Positions 1 through 8,150 of a stretch of DNA of 64,000 bases are shown here, in pieces (the stretch's first letter is position 1; every line of letters begins with the position of its first letter). The notes beneath the pieces were generated by a model that ran no database searches, was not told the DNA's origin, and worked only from the letters and a program-made list of their open reading frames with translations. The stretch spans positions 1 to 64,000 of the forward strand of contig JANNWS010000208.1 in assembly GCA_031408575.1 (NCBI GenBank), given 5' to 3'. The position numbers and the translations under genes were made by a program. This stretch comes from Aliitabrizicola sp031408575. GTDB lineage: Bacteria > Pseudomonadota > Alphaproteobacteria > Rhodobacterales > Rhodobacteraceae.

Positions 1-81
1 ATCATCATCTGCACGACCGCGAAGACGGATGCCGAAGCGAAGGCACTGTTGAAGCACTTCAACATGCCGTTCACCAGCTGA
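1..81 (+). CDS. rplE: Ribosomal protein L5, C-terminal end (5' partial)
   Basis: The frame is open from the first base and ends in TGA at 79-81, giving 26 residues with the typical L5 ending (TAKTDAEAKALLKHFNMPF). L5 binds 5S rRNA in the 50S central protuberance. It sits 17 bp before rpsN, which is the standard order of the spc operon. The rest of the gene is outside the window. Confidence 0.9.
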   Translation: MIICTTAKTDAEAKALLKHFNMPFTS

Positions 82-98
82 TCGCGGAAGGATAAGCA

Positions 99-404
99 AT
101 GGCCAAAAAATCCATGATCGAACGCGAACTGAAGCGTCAGAAGCTGGTGAAGCAGTATGCTTCCCGCCGTCTGGCCCTGAAGACCGTCGCGACCAACCAG
201 GAACTGCCGATGGAGCAGCGTTTCAAAGCGCAGCTCAAACTCGCAGGTCTGCCCCGCAATTCGTCGGCCACCCGTTTGCACAATCGGTGCGAACTGACCG
301 GTCGTCCGCGTGCGTATTATCGCAAGCTCAAACTCAGCCGCATCATGCTGCGTGATCTCGCCTCGTTCGGCCAGATCCCCGGCATGGTGAAGTCCAGCTG
401 GTAA
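99..404 (+). CDS. rpsN: 30S ribosomal protein S14
   Basis: This 101-residue protein has the S14 signature LTGRPRAYYRKLKLSR in its C-terminal half. It is the long form without the four-cysteine zinc knuckle (only one Cys is visible), the usual form in Proteobacteria. S14 helps assemble the 30S head. An AAGGAT Shine-Dalgarno lies just upstream of the ATG. It is followed after 13 bp by rpsH and is co-transcribed with the rest of the spc operon. Confidence 0.97.
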   Translation: MAKKSMIERELKRQKLVKQYASRRLALKTVATNQELPMEQRFKAQLKLAGLPRNSSATRLHNRCELTGRPRAYYRKLKLSRIMLRDLASFGQIPGMVKSSW

Positions 405-417
405 GGAGGATCCGACC

Positions 418-816
418 ATGATGATGAACGATCCTATCGGCGATATGCTCACGCGTATCCGCAACGCGCAATTGCGCGGCAAGTCCACCGTCAAGACGCC
501 GGCATCAAAGCTGCGCGCCTGGGTGCTGGATGTGCTTGCGGGCGAGGGCTACATTCGCGGCTATGAGAAGGCCACGACCGAAAATGGTCAGGGCGAGCTG
601 ACGATCAGCCTTAAATACTTCGAAGGCACCCCGGTGATCCGCGAAATCAAGCGCGTGTCCAAGCCGGGTCGCCGCGTCTACATGGGCGTGAAGGACATTC
701 CGAATGTCCGCAACGGCCTGGGCGTATCGATCGTCTCCACGCCGAAAGGCGTCATGTCCGATGCAGCTGCACGATCCGCCAATGTTGGCGGCGAAGTGCT
801 CTGCACCGTATTCTAA
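418..816 (+). CDS. rpsH: 30S ribosomal protein S8
   Basis: The 132-residue protein starts MMMNDPIGDMLTRIRNAQ and ends in the S8 core sequence around GEVLCTVF. S8 binds the central domain of 16S rRNA and, in E. coli, represses the spc operon by binding its mRNA. Three consecutive ATG codons (418, 421, 424) follow a strong AAGGAGG at 403-410, so the exact start is ambiguous by one or two codons. The next gene begins 11 bp downstream. Confidence 0.97.
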   Translation: MMMNDPIGDMLTRIRNAQLRGKSTVKTPASKLRAWVLDVLAGEGYIRGYEKATTENGQGELTISLKYFEGTPVIREIKRVSKPGRRVYMGVKDIPNVRNGLGVSIVSTPKGVMSDAAARSANVGGEVLCTVF

Positions 817-827
817 GGGGGGGTGCA

Positions 828-1361
828 ATGTCTCGTATCGGCAAGAAACCCGTTTCCCTGACCAATGGCGTCTCTGCCACGGTCTCGGGCCAGACCGTTG
901 AAGTCAAGGGGCCGAAAGGCACCCGCAGCTTTACTGCGACTGACGATGTGACGCTGACCATCGATGAAGGCACGATCAAGGTGACGCCGCGCGGCACCTC
1001 GAAGCGCGCCCGTCAGCAGTGGGGCATGGCCCGGTCGATGGTGGAAAACCTCGTCACCGGCGTGACCACTGGGTTCAAGCGCGAGCTTGAGATTCAGGGT
1101 GTCGGCTATCGCGCTGCGATGACCGGCAACGTGCTGAAGCTGTCGTTGGGCTACAGCCACGAAGTGAACTTCGACGTGCCGGACGGTGTGACCGTAACGG
1201 CCCCGAAGCAGACCGAAATCGTTGTGGAAGGGATCGACCAGCAGCTTGTTGGTCAGGTCGCAGCGAACATCCGCGAGTGGAAAAAGCCGGAGCCCTACAA
1301 GGGCAAGGGTATCCGCTACAAGGGTGAATTCGTGTTCCGCAAGGAAGGCAAGAAGAAGTAA
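828..1361 (+). CDS. rplF: 50S ribosomal protein L6
   Basis: At 177 residues this is a normal-length L6. It opens MSRIGKKPV and shows the C-terminal repeat with the signature EPYKGKGIRYKGE. L6 contacts 23S rRNA near the GTPase centre. A run of G (TAAGGGGGGGTGCA) supplies the ribosome binding site. It lies between rpsH and rplR in canonical order with a 10 bp gap to rplR. Confidence 0.97.
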   Translation: MSRIGKKPVSLTNGVSATVSGQTVEVKGPKGTRSFTATDDVTLTIDEGTIKVTPRGTSKRARQQWGMARSMVENLVTGVTTGFKRELEIQGVGYRAAMTGNVLKLSLGYSHEVNFDVPDGVTVTAPKQTEIVVEGIDQQLVGQVAANIREWKKPEPYKGKGIRYKGEFVFRKEGKKK

Positions 1362-1371
1362 GGGGCGCATC

Positions 1372-1731
1372 ATGGCGAACAACAAGAGAGAGCTGTTCCT
1401 CAAGCGCCGCCTGCGCGTCCGGAACAAAATAAAGGCGATGTCGAACGGGCGGTTGCGCCTTTCGGTCCACCGCTCAAACAAGAATATCAGCGCACAACTG
1501 ATCGACGATGTCAGCGGTGTTACCGTCGCTGCCGCCTCGACCCTGGAAAAGGATCTGGGATTCGTCGGCAAGAACAATGTCGAAGCGGCCACGAAAGTGG
1601 GTGCTGCGATTGCCGAGCGTGCGAAAAAGGCCGGGATCGAAGAATGCTACTTCGATCGTGGCGGGTTCCTCTTTCACGGGAAGGTCAAGGCACTCGCCGA
1701 AGCCGCCCGTGAAGGCGGCTTGAAGTTCTGA
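1372..1731 (+). CDS. rplR: 50S ribosomal protein L18
   Basis: The reading frame is open further upstream inside rplF, but the real start is the ATG at 1372, 10 bp after the rplF stop. This gives 119 residues beginning MANNKRELFLKRR, the usual L18 length. The C-terminus carries the L18 pattern FDRGGFLFHGKVKALAEAARE. L18 binds 5S rRNA together with L5 and L25. The next gene follows after 10 bp. Confidence 0.96.
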   Translation: MANNKRELFLKRRLRVRNKIKAMSNGRLRLSVHRSNKNISAQLIDDVSGVTVAAASTLEKDLGFVGKNNVEAATKVGAAIAERAKKAGIEECYFDRGGFLFHGKVKALAEAAREGGLKF

Positions 1732-1741
1732 GGAGAAAAAG

Positions 1742-2317
1742 ATGGCAGAACGTGAGAACCGCCGGGACAACCGCCGCGATGGTGGCCGTGAGGAAACCCC
1801 GGAATTCGCAGATCGTCTGGTCGCGATCAACCGTGTGTCGAAAACCGTAAAAGGCGGCAAGCGCTTTGGCTTTGCAGCCCTCGTGGTTGTTGGCGACCAG
1901 CGCGGTCGCGTCGGCTTCGGCAAGGGCAAGGCGAAAGAAGTGCCCGAGGCGATCCGCAAGGCGACCGAGCAGGCGAAACGCCAGATGATCCGCGTGCCGC
2001 TGCGCGATGGCCGCACGCTGCACCACGATACCGAGGGCCGTCATGGCGCCGGTAAAGTCGTGATGCGGACCGCAGTTGCGGGTACCGGCATCATCGCCGG
2101 TGGTCCGATGCGCGCTGTGTTCGAGATGTTGGGTTTGCAGGATGTCGTGGCGAAGTCGCTCGGTTCCACCAACCCCTACAACATGATCCGCGCAACCATC
2201 GACGGTCTGAAGCAGGAATCGTCGCCCCGTCAGGTCGCGCAGCGTCGCGGCAAGAAGGTGGCTGACATCCTGAAGAAGCCTGAAACCGAAGCCGCCGCTG
2301 AAGCGGTCGAAGCGTAA
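1742..2317 (+). CDS. rpsE: 30S ribosomal protein S5
   Basis: This 191-residue protein has an N-terminal double-stranded-RNA-binding-like S5 domain (LVAINRVSKTVKGGKRFGF near residues 27-45) and the conserved C-terminal domain with SLGSTNPYNM. S5 acts in translational accuracy and 30S assembly. A GAGGAGAAAAAG ribosome binding site precedes the ATG. The N-terminus is Arg/Glu-rich and the C-terminal tail is Ala/Glu-rich, both common in alphaproteobacterial S5. Confidence 0.97.
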   Translation: MAERENRRDNRRDGGREETPEFADRLVAINRVSKTVKGGKRFGFAALVVVGDQRGRVGFGKGKAKEVPEAIRKATEQAKRQMIRVPLRDGRTLHHDTEGRHGAGKVVMRTAVAGTGIIAGGPMRAVFEMLGLQDVVAKSLGSTNPYNMIRATIDGLKQESSPRQVAQRRGKKVADILKKPETEAAAEAVEA

Positions 2318-2329
2318 GGGAACGGGACC

Positions 2330-2518
2330 ATGACAAAAACCATCGTCGTCAAGCAGGTCGCTTCGGCTGCCCGCCGCCCCGCGATTCAGACCGCAACCCT
2401 CAAGGGTCTTGGCCTGAACAAGATGAACCGCACCCGCGAGCTGGAAGACACGCCTTCCATCCGCGGCATGGTCAACAAAATCTCGCACCTCGTGCAGATC
2501 ATCGAAGAGCGCGGATAA
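2330..2518 (+). CDS. rpmD: 50S ribosomal protein L30
   Basis: The protein has 62 residues and starts MTKTIVVKQVASAARR, with the L30 core TLKGLGLNKMNRTRELED. This is a typical bacterial L30 size. It sits 12 bp after rpsE. Unlike the tight spacing so far, 123 bp separate it from rplO, and that gap holds an inverted repeat (2525-2575). Confidence 0.96.
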   Translation: MTKTIVVKQVASAARRPAIQTATLKGLGLNKMNRTRELEDTPSIRGMVNKISHLVQIIEERG

Positions 2519-2524
2519 AGGTGT

Positions 2525-2575
2525 GGCGGGGTTAACACCGCCCTACCCATTCCGTAGGGCGGGGTTAACCCCGCC
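2525..2575. repeat. Inverted repeat of a GTAGGGCGGGGTT-type element
   Basis: Two 22-base arms, 2525-2546 and 2554-2575, are reverse complements with one mismatch, separated by a 7-base loop. Each arm is itself close to palindromic around GGTTAACC. The RNA would form a long GC-rich hairpin between rpmD and rplO. There is no T-run after it, so it is not a classical terminator. Related copies lie at 7369-7479 in the same operon. Confidence 0.85.
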
Positions 2576-2641
2576 TTCACATAAACCGCGTTTGGCTGGG
2601 GTGTCGCTCCCCCGGTCGATTCCGGTAAAAGGAGAAGCGAC

Positions 2642-3145
2642 ATGAAACTTCACGAACTCCACGACAATCCCGGCGCTTCTAAAAAGCAAAAGCGTGTCGC
2701 CCGCGGCCCGGGTTCGGGCAAGGGCAAGACTGCCGGGCGCGGTATCAAAGGCCAGAAGTCCCGTTCGGGCGTGGCCATTGGTGGGTATGAAGGCGGTCAG
2801 ATGCCGCTTTATCGGCGCTTGCCGAAGCGTGGCTTCACAAAGCCAAACCAGAAGCATTACGCGGTTGTGAACCTCGGGATGATCCAGAAGTTCATCACCG
2901 AAGGCAAACTCGACGCCAAGGTGGCGATCACTGCCGACACGCTGCTTGCAAGCGGTCTTATCCGCCGCGAGCTCGATGGTGTGCGCGTGCTGGCCAAGGG
3001 CGAGATCACAGCTGCGGTCACACTGAATGTCACCGGCGCTTCGGCTGCGGCGGTCGAGGCGGTGGCAGCGGCTGGCGGTTCATTGACGGTTGCCGAAGTG
3101 CTTGCACCCTACGGCAAGTCGGTGCGCAAAGCCAAAGTCGAATAG
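2642..3145 (+). CDS. rplO: 50S ribosomal protein L15
   Basis: This 167-residue protein opens MKLHELHDNPGASKKQKR and contains the Gly/Lys-rich L15 segment GSGKGKTAGRGIKGQKSRSG (about residues 25-45). L15 assembles late into the 50S subunit. An AAAAGGAGAAG ribosome binding site precedes the ATG. The gene lies between rpmD and secY, the normal spc order. Confidence 0.97.
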   Translation: MKLHELHDNPGASKKQKRVARGPGSGKGKTAGRGIKGQKSRSGVAIGGYEGGQMPLYRRLPKRGFTKPNQKHYAVVNLGMIQKFITEGKLDAKVAITADTLLASGLIRRELDGVRVLAKGEITAAVTLNVTGASAAAVEAVAAAGGSLTVAEVLAPYGKSVRKAKVE

Positions 3146-3192
3146 TGGTTGTGAGCCGCCCCCGGACGGCTTACATCAGTTGAAGTTTTCCC

Positions 3193-3224
3193 GCGCCGCC
3201 GACCGGAGAACGGTCCGGCGGCGC
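3193..3224 (+). other. GC-rich stem-loop between rplO and secY
   Basis: GCCGCCGACC (3195-3204) pairs with GGTCCGGCGGC (3212-3222), with one bulged C and a 7-base loop. It lies about 20 bp before the chosen secY start. No T-run follows, so read-through into secY is expected. It may affect mRNA stability or partial attenuation. Confidence 0.5.
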
Positions 3225-3243
3225 TGTCATGAAAGAGATCGGC

Positions 3244-4605
3244 ATGGCATCTGCTGCAGAGCAAATGGCGGCGAACCTTAGCTGGGGCGCCCTGGGCAAG
3301 GCCACTGACCTTCGCCAACGTATACTGTTCACTGTCGCGCTGTTGATCGTCTATCGCCTAGGCACCTATATTCCCGTGCCGGGCATCGACGGCGTGCAAC
3401 TTCGCCAGTTCATGGAACAGGCGGGCGCCGGCATTGGTGGCATTCTGAACATGTTCACCGGTGGCGCCATAAGCCGCATGGGTATCTTTGCGCTTGGCAT
3501 CATGCCCTACATCTCGGCCTCGATCATCGTGCAGCTTATGGGGTCCATGGTCCCGGCGTGGGAGCAGCTGAAGAAGGAAGGCGAGCAGGGCCGCAAGAAG
3601 CTGAACCAGTATACCCGTTATGGCACCGTCGCTCTTGCAATCCTGCAAGGCTGGGGCATCGCCGTCAGCCTTGAGGCTGGCGGTCTGGCCCATGATCCCG
3701 GCATGTATTTCAAGCTCGCCTGCCTGATCACGCTGGTGGGCGGTACGATGTTCCTGATGTGGCTGGGTGAACAGATTACCGCTCGTGGCATCGGCAACGG
3801 CATCTCGCTTATCATCTTCGTCGGTATCGTGGCCGAGATACCGGCTGCCCTTGCGCAGTTCTTCAGCCAGGGACGGTCCGGCGCGATCTCGACCCCGGTG
3901 ATCATCGGCGTAATTCTTATGGTCATCGTCGTCATCGGATTTGTCGTGTTCATGGAGCGTGCGTTGCGCAAGATCCATATCCAGTATCCTCGCCGTCAAG
4001 TCGGGATGAAGGTATATGACGGAGGCTCCAGCCACCTGCCGATCAAGGTCAATCCCGCCGGCGTTATTCCCGCGATCTTTGCGTCCTCGTTGCTCTTGCT
4101 GCCGACGACAGTCATGGCGTTCTCGCATCAAGCCGCAGGACCGGTGATGTCCACCATCCTCGCCTACTTTGGCCCAGGCCAGCCGCTGCATTTGCTGTTC
4201 TTTGTTGGCCTGATAGTGTTCTTCGCTTATTTCTATACTCATAACGTGTCCTTCAAAGTCGACGACGTGGCCGAGAACCTGAAGAACCAAAACGGCTTTG
4301 TCCCCGGCATCAAGCCCGGCAAGAAGACAGAGGAATACCTCGAATACGTTGTGAACCGCGTCCTTGTTGTCGGTTCTGCTTACCTCGCGCTTGTCTGCCT
4401 GCTACCCGAGATCCTGCGCTATCAGTTTTCGGTGCCGTTCTACTTCGGCGGCACGTCGGTTCTGATCGTTGTCAGCGTGACAATGGATACGATCCAGCAG
4501 GTCCAGTCGCATCTTCTGGCCCACCAATACGAAGGTCTGATCGAAAAATCGCAGTTGCGCGGGAAAAAGCGCACAGGCGTCCGCAAGGCCCCGGCGCGGC
4601 GCTGA
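3244..4605 (+). CDS. secY: Protein translocase subunit SecY
   Basis: SecY forms the protein-conducting channel of the inner membrane with SecE and SecG. The protein has about ten hydrophobic segments, the plug-region sequence around YIPVPGID, and the cytosolic loop IQYPRRQVG typical of SecY. I chose the ATG at 3244 (MASAAEQMAANLSWG, 453 residues) because related alphaproteobacterial SecY proteins begin this way and AAAGAGAT precedes it. An in-frame ATG at 3229 would add five residues. adk follows after 7 bp. Confidence 0.96.
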   Translation: MASAAEQMAANLSWGALGKATDLRQRILFTVALLIVYRLGTYIPVPGIDGVQLRQFMEQAGAGIGGILNMFTGGAISRMGIFALGIMPYISASIIVQLMGSMVPAWEQLKKEGEQGRKKLNQYTRYGTVALAILQGWGIAVSLEAGGLAHDPGMYFKLACLITLVGGTMFLMWLGEQITARGIGNGISLIIFVGIVAEIPAALAQFFSQGRSGAISTPVIIGVILMVIVVIGFVVFMERALRKIHIQYPRRQVGMKVYDGGSSHLPIKVNPAGVIPAIFASSLLLLPTTVMAFSHQAAGPVMSTILAYFGPGQPLHLLFFVGLIVFFAYFYTHNVSFKVDDVAENLKNQNGFVPGIKPGKKTEEYLEYVVNRVLVVGSAYLALVCLLPEILRYQFSVPFYFGGTSVLIVVSVTMDTIQQVQSHLLAHQYEGLIEKSQLRGKKRTGVRKAPARR

Positions 4606-4612
4606 GCAGAGT

Positions 4613-5263
4613 ATGACGAACATCATCCTCCTTGGCCCGCCGGGGGCTGGTAAAGGCACGCAGGCCAAGCGGCTGGAGACGGCGCGCGGCATGGTCCAGC
4701 TTTCCACTGGCGACATGCTCCGGGAGGCCCGCACCTCGGGGACAGACTTGGGGCGGCGGGTTGCCGAAGTGATGGATCGGGGCGAACTTGTCACCGATGA
4801 GATTGTGATCGGTCTGATCGAAGAAAAGTTGACCCATGCACGTGGCACCGGTTTCATCTTCGACGGCTTTCCGCGTACCTTGCGCCAGGCCGACGCACTC
4901 GACGCTCTTCTCAAGAAAGTTGGCCAGCCTCTTGATTCGGTGATCGAGATGCAGGTTGATGACACGGCGTTGATCGCCCGCATCACGGGCCGATACACCT
5001 GCGGCAACTGTGGCGCGGTTTACCATGATACAACACATCCGACCCAAGCCTCTGGTACTTGCGACGTTTGCGGCTCTCATGACCTCAAGCGACGGGCGGA
5101 TGATACTGAATCGGCGCTTCGGCACCGACTTATGGAATACTACAAGAAAACCTCACCTCTGATCGGCTATTACTATGCCAAGAAGCAGCTCACGTCGGTG
5201 GATGGGCTGGCCGAAATGGACGTGGTTTCAGAAGCCATCCGCAAGCTTCTTGACAAGCCGTAA
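4613..5263 (+). CDS. adk: Adenylate kinase (zinc-lid type)
   Basis: The enzyme interconverts ATP + AMP and 2 ADP. The 216-residue protein has the P-loop GPPGAGKGTQ at residues 7-16, the AMP-binding region around STGDMLREA, and DGFPRT. The LID carries CGNC and CDVC, the four-cysteine zinc site of the long zinc-binding form (Gram-negative enzymes often lack it). It lies between secY and rpsM as in many alphaproteobacteria. 192 bp follow before rpsM. Confidence 0.97.
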   Translation: MTNIILLGPPGAGKGTQAKRLETARGMVQLSTGDMLREARTSGTDLGRRVAEVMDRGELVTDEIVIGLIEEKLTHARGTGFIFDGFPRTLRQADALDALLKKVGQPLDSVIEMQVDDTALIARITGRYTCGNCGAVYHDTTHPTQASGTCDVCGSHDLKRRADDTESALRHRLMEYYKKTSPLIGYYYAKKQLTSVDGLAEMDVVSEAIRKLLDKP

Positions 5264-5455
5264 AAGCACCGACCCTGCCCTTGACGCCCCGGTGAAAACC
5301 CCATAGGTCACAGCGTCTCGTATGAGAATCGTCTTGACAGGCGTGGTGATCCGTTTCTGCCAAGACCAGTTGACATGCAAAAGGGCTCGCCCTCTGGCAG
5401 GTCGTTGTGAAAAAAGGTTCCGGCGCTACGGAACCGCAACAAGAAGGACAAACGC

Positions 5456-5824
5456 ATGGCACGTATTGCTGGCGTAAATATTCCGACGGGGAAACGCGTT
5501 CCCATCGCTCTGACCTACATCACCGGGATCGGTCCGCACATTGCGGAACAGATCTGTGCTGCGAACAACATCGACCGCGCCCGTCGCGTCAATGATTTGT
5601 CCGATGCCGAAGTGCTTGCGATCCGCGAATTCATTGACGCCAACCTGACCGTCGAGGGTGACCTGCGCCGCGAAGTAGCCACCAACATCAAGCGTCTGAT
5701 GGATCTTGGCAGCTACCGTGGTTTGCGTCACCGCCGCAACTTGCCGGTTCGCGGTCAGCGCACCCATACCAATGCGCGCACGCGCAAAGGCCCCGCAAAA
5801 GCCATCGCTGGCAAGAAGAAATAA
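5456..5824 (+). CDS. rpsM: 30S ribosomal protein S13
   Basis: This 122-residue protein starts MARIAGVNIPTGKR and contains the S13 signature LPVRGQRTHTNARTRKGP near the C-terminus. S13 sits at the top of the 30S head and contacts the P-site tRNA. It begins the alpha-operon part (rpsM, rpsK, rpoA, rplQ) and is followed by rpsK after 15 bp. Confidence 0.97.
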   Translation: MARIAGVNIPTGKRVPIALTYITGIGPHIAEQICAANNIDRARRVNDLSDAEVLAIREFIDANLTVEGDLRREVATNIKRLMDLGSYRGLRHRRNLPVRGQRTHTNARTRKGPAKAIAGKKK

Positions 5825-5839
5825 GGGGAGGGCGCAGAT

Positions 5840-6229
5840 ATGGCTCGTGATAAAACCCGCCAGAAGAAAAAAGAACGCAAGAACATCGCCGCGGGCGTTG
5901 CTCATGTGAACTCTAGTTTCAACAACACCAAGATCCTGATCTCCGACGTGCAGGGTAACGCCATTGCATGGTCGTCCGCAGGCACCATGGGCTTCAAAGG
6001 TTCGCGGAAGTCTACGCCCTATGCTGCCCAGATGGCCGCTGAAGATGCGGGCCGCAAGGCGCAGGAACATGGCGTAAAGACCATCGAAGTTGAGGTGCAG
6101 GGCCCCGGTTCGGGCCGTGAGTCCGCACTTCGCGCGCTGGCCGCCGTTGGTTTCAACATCACCTCGATCCGTGATGTGACGCCGATGGCCCACAACGGCT
6201 GCCGTCCGCCGAAACGCCGCCGCGTCTGA
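5840..6229 (+). CDS. rpsK: 30S ribosomal protein S11
   Basis: The 129-residue protein contains the S11 core HVNSSFNNTKILISDVQGN and ends NGCRPPKRRRV, a typical S11 C-terminus. S11 forms part of the 30S platform. A GGGGAGGGC ribosome binding site precedes the ATG. It lies 15 bp after rpsM and is followed by a 116 bp gap before the chosen rpoA start. Confidence 0.97.
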   Translation: MARDKTRQKKKERKNIAAGVAHVNSSFNNTKILISDVQGNAIAWSSAGTMGFKGSRKSTPYAAQMAAEDAGRKAQEHGVKTIEVEVQGPGSGRESALRALAAVGFNITSIRDVTPMAHNGCRPPKRRRV

Positions 6230-6345
6230 GCGTCGACACTTTTTGCCGGGTCGCGCACCTTGCGTGGCCCGGATTCGTCATTTCTGATCCTCGGGCGTCT
6301 GCTGCTTAGGGACATGGGCAGGAGACTGGTATGGAGGCGACACGC

Positions 6346-7362
6346 ATGATCCATAAAAACTGGCAGGAACTTATCAAGCCGACGCAACTGGACGTGCGCC
6401 CCGGCGCCGATCCGTCGCGCCAGGCGACCGTGGTTGCCGAACCGCTGGAGCGTGGCTTTGGCCTTACGCTCGGCAACGCGCTGCGCCGCGTTCTGATGTC
6501 GTCGCTGCAGGGCGGGGCCATCACGAGCGTCCAGATCGACAACGTGCTGCATGAGTTCTCGTCCGTCGCGGGCGTCCGCGAAGACGTGACCGACATCGTT
6601 CTGAACCTGAAGGGCGTCGCCCTGAAGATGGAAGTCGAAGGGCCAAAGCGCCTGTCGATCTCTGCCAAGGGTCCGGGCGTTGTCACCGCGGGCGATATTT
6701 CGGAATCAAACGGGATCGAGGTTCTGAACAAGGATCACGTCATCCTTCACCTTGATGACGGTGCCGACGTGTTCATGGAACTGACCGTGAATACTGGCAA
6801 AGGCTATGTCGCCGCCGACAAGAACCGCCCGGAAGATGCGCCCATCGGCCTGATCCCGATCGACGCGATCTATTCGCCGGTCAAAAAGGTCAGTTACGAA
6901 GTGCAGCCGACCCGCGAGGGCCAGGTTCTGGACTATGACCGTCTGACGATGAAAGTCGAAACCGATGGCTCGCTGTCGCCCGACGATGCCGTGGCCTATG
7001 CCGCGCGCATCTTGCAGGACCAGTTGTCGGTCTTCGTGAACTTCGACGAGCCGGAGTCGGCGCTGCGCCACGATGTGGACGATGGCCTCGAATTCAACCC
7101 GTTGCTGCTCAAGAAAGTTGACGAGCTTGAACTTTCGGTCCGTTCGGCGAACTGCCTGAAGAACGACAATATCGTTTATATTGGCGATCTGATCCAGAAA
7201 ACCGAAGCCGAAATGCTCCGCACCCCGAACTTCGGCCGCAAGTCGCTGAACGAGATCAAGGAAGTGCTGTCTGGCATGGGCCTGCATCTTGGGATGGATG
7301 TCGAGGATTGGCCGCCGGAGAACATTGAAGATCTGGCAAAGCGGTTCGAAGACCAGTTTTGA
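6346..7362 (+). CDS. rpoA: RNA polymerase subunit alpha
   Basis: This is the alpha subunit that nucleates RNA polymerase assembly and contacts UP elements and activators. It has the N-terminal domain (LERGFGLTLGNALRRVLMSS) and the C-terminal DNA-binding domain (NCLKNDNIVYIGDLIQKTEAEMLR region). I chose the ATG at 6346 (MIHKNWQELIKPTQ, 338 residues), the usual alphaproteobacterial start. An in-frame ATG at 6331 would add METR-like residues but sits on the likely ribosome binding sequence GGAGGCGA. Confidence 0.97.
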   Translation: MIHKNWQELIKPTQLDVRPGADPSRQATVVAEPLERGFGLTLGNALRRVLMSSLQGGAITSVQIDNVLHEFSSVAGVREDVTDIVLNLKGVALKMEVEGPKRLSISAKGPGVVTAGDISESNGIEVLNKDHVILHLDDGADVFMELTVNTGKGYVAADKNRPEDAPIGLIPIDAIYSPVKKVSYEVQPTREGQVLDYDRLTMKVETDGSLSPDDAVAYAARILQDQLSVFVNFDEPESALRHDVDDGLEFNPLLLKKVDELELSVRSANCLKNDNIVYIGDLIQKTEAEMLRTPNFGRKSLNEIKEVLSGMGLHLGMDVEDWPPENIEDLAKRFEDQF

Positions 7363-7368
7363 GGGTGC

Positions 7369-7479
7369 GGTGGGGTGAACCCCGCCCCACACCTCGAAAT
7401 CCGAATACCGTAGGGTGGGGCCAACCCCGCTACGCAACGGGACATCGGGCGAAAAACGTAGGGCGGGGTTCACCCCGCC
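7369..7479. repeat. Three copies of the GTAGGGYGGGG intergenic element
   Basis: The rpoA-rplQ gap holds three related 22-24 base units: 7369-7390 (reverse orientation), 7410-7433 and 7458-7479 (forward). They match the arms at 2525-2575 at most positions and could pair with each other as hairpins. Nothing in the gap looks coding. Finding the same unit twice in one ribosomal operon suggests a dispersed repeat family rather than a local regulatory site. Confidence 0.85.
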
Positions 7480-7592
7480 TTGCACATCAAATGCCCGCAA
7501 TGGCGGGGAAAACGTTGGGCATTCCGCCCCAAGGTGAGCCGCCCATGCGAGGGTGTGCCGGACAAAGCAAAACGAAACGTTAGGAGACTATC

Positions 7593-8012
7593 ATGCGTCA
7601 CTCTCGCGGTTACCGCCGCCTCAACCGGACCCACGAACACCGCAAGGCGCTGTTCGCCAACATGTGCGGCTCGCTGATCGAGCACGAGCAGATCAAGACC
7701 ACCTTGCCGAAAGCCAAGGAACTGCGTCCGATCATCGAAAAGCTGATCACTTTGGCCAAGCGTGGCGATCTGCACGCACGCCGCCAGGCCGATGCCCAGC
7801 TCAAGGAAGACAAGCACGTCGCCCGCCTGTTCGCGATCCTTGGCCCGCGCTACAAGGACCGCCAGGGTGGCTATGTCCGCGTGCTGAAGGCCGGCTTCCG
7901 TTATGGCGACATGGCCCCGATGGCCATCATCGAATTCGTCGACCGTGACCCGAATGCGAAGGGGGCTGTCGACAAGGCCCGGACCGCCGCTGCGGAACTT
8001 GCCGAGGCGTAA
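7593..8012 (+). CDS. rplQ: 50S ribosomal protein L17
   Basis: The 139-residue protein begins MRHSRGYRRLNRTHEHRKALF, the conserved L17 N-terminus, and includes GGYVRVLKAGFRYGDMAPMAIIEFVDR. L17 lies near the peptide exit tunnel. TTAGGAG precedes the ATG. It is the last gene of the ribosomal block and is followed by a clear intrinsic terminator. Confidence 0.97.
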   Translation: MRHSRGYRRLNRTHEHRKALFANMCGSLIEHEQIKTTLPKAKELRPIIEKLITLAKRGDLHARRQADAQLKEDKHVARLFAILGPRYKDRQGGYVRVLKAGFRYGDMAPMAIIEFVDRDPNAKGAVDKARTAAAELAEA

Positions 8013-8041
8013 GCCAAGGCAAAAGTCCCTGCGACCTGAAG

Positions 8042-8064
8042 CCCGCCCCCAAGGCGGGTTTTTT
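8042..8064 (+). terminator. Rho-independent terminator after rplQ
   Basis: CCCGCC (8042-8047) pairs with GGCGGG (8053-8058) around a CCCAA loop, followed directly by six T (8059-8064). It starts 30 bp after the rplQ stop and closes the ribosomal operon. Apart from this and the palindrome at 8137-8150, nothing else was recognised in the 317 bp between rplQ and iolG. Confidence 0.92.
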
Positions 8065-8136
8065 CTTGGGCGATTGGCGCAGACCATTTCGCCACTCTGA
8101 TTCTTTGGAATGCGCCACTTTCTTTTGCCGGTGAAT

Positions 8137-8150
8137 GGAATATAAATTCC
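8137..8150. promoter_or_regulatory. GGAA-N6-TTCC palindrome, candidate IolR operator
   Basis: TGGAATATAAATTCCA at 8136-8151 is a perfect 6-4-6 inverted repeat and contains GGAA-N6-TTCC. That pattern has been reported as the recognition motif of the RpiR-type inositol repressor IolR in Sinorhizobium. It lies about 180 bp upstream of an inositol-dehydrogenase-like gene. The regulator itself is not in the window, so assignment to IolR is inference. Confidence 0.55.

Noticed and set aside
5334..5375. Two TTGACA hexamers between adk and rpsM
   Set aside because: No acceptable -10 hexamer lies 16-18 bases downstream of either; left uncalled.
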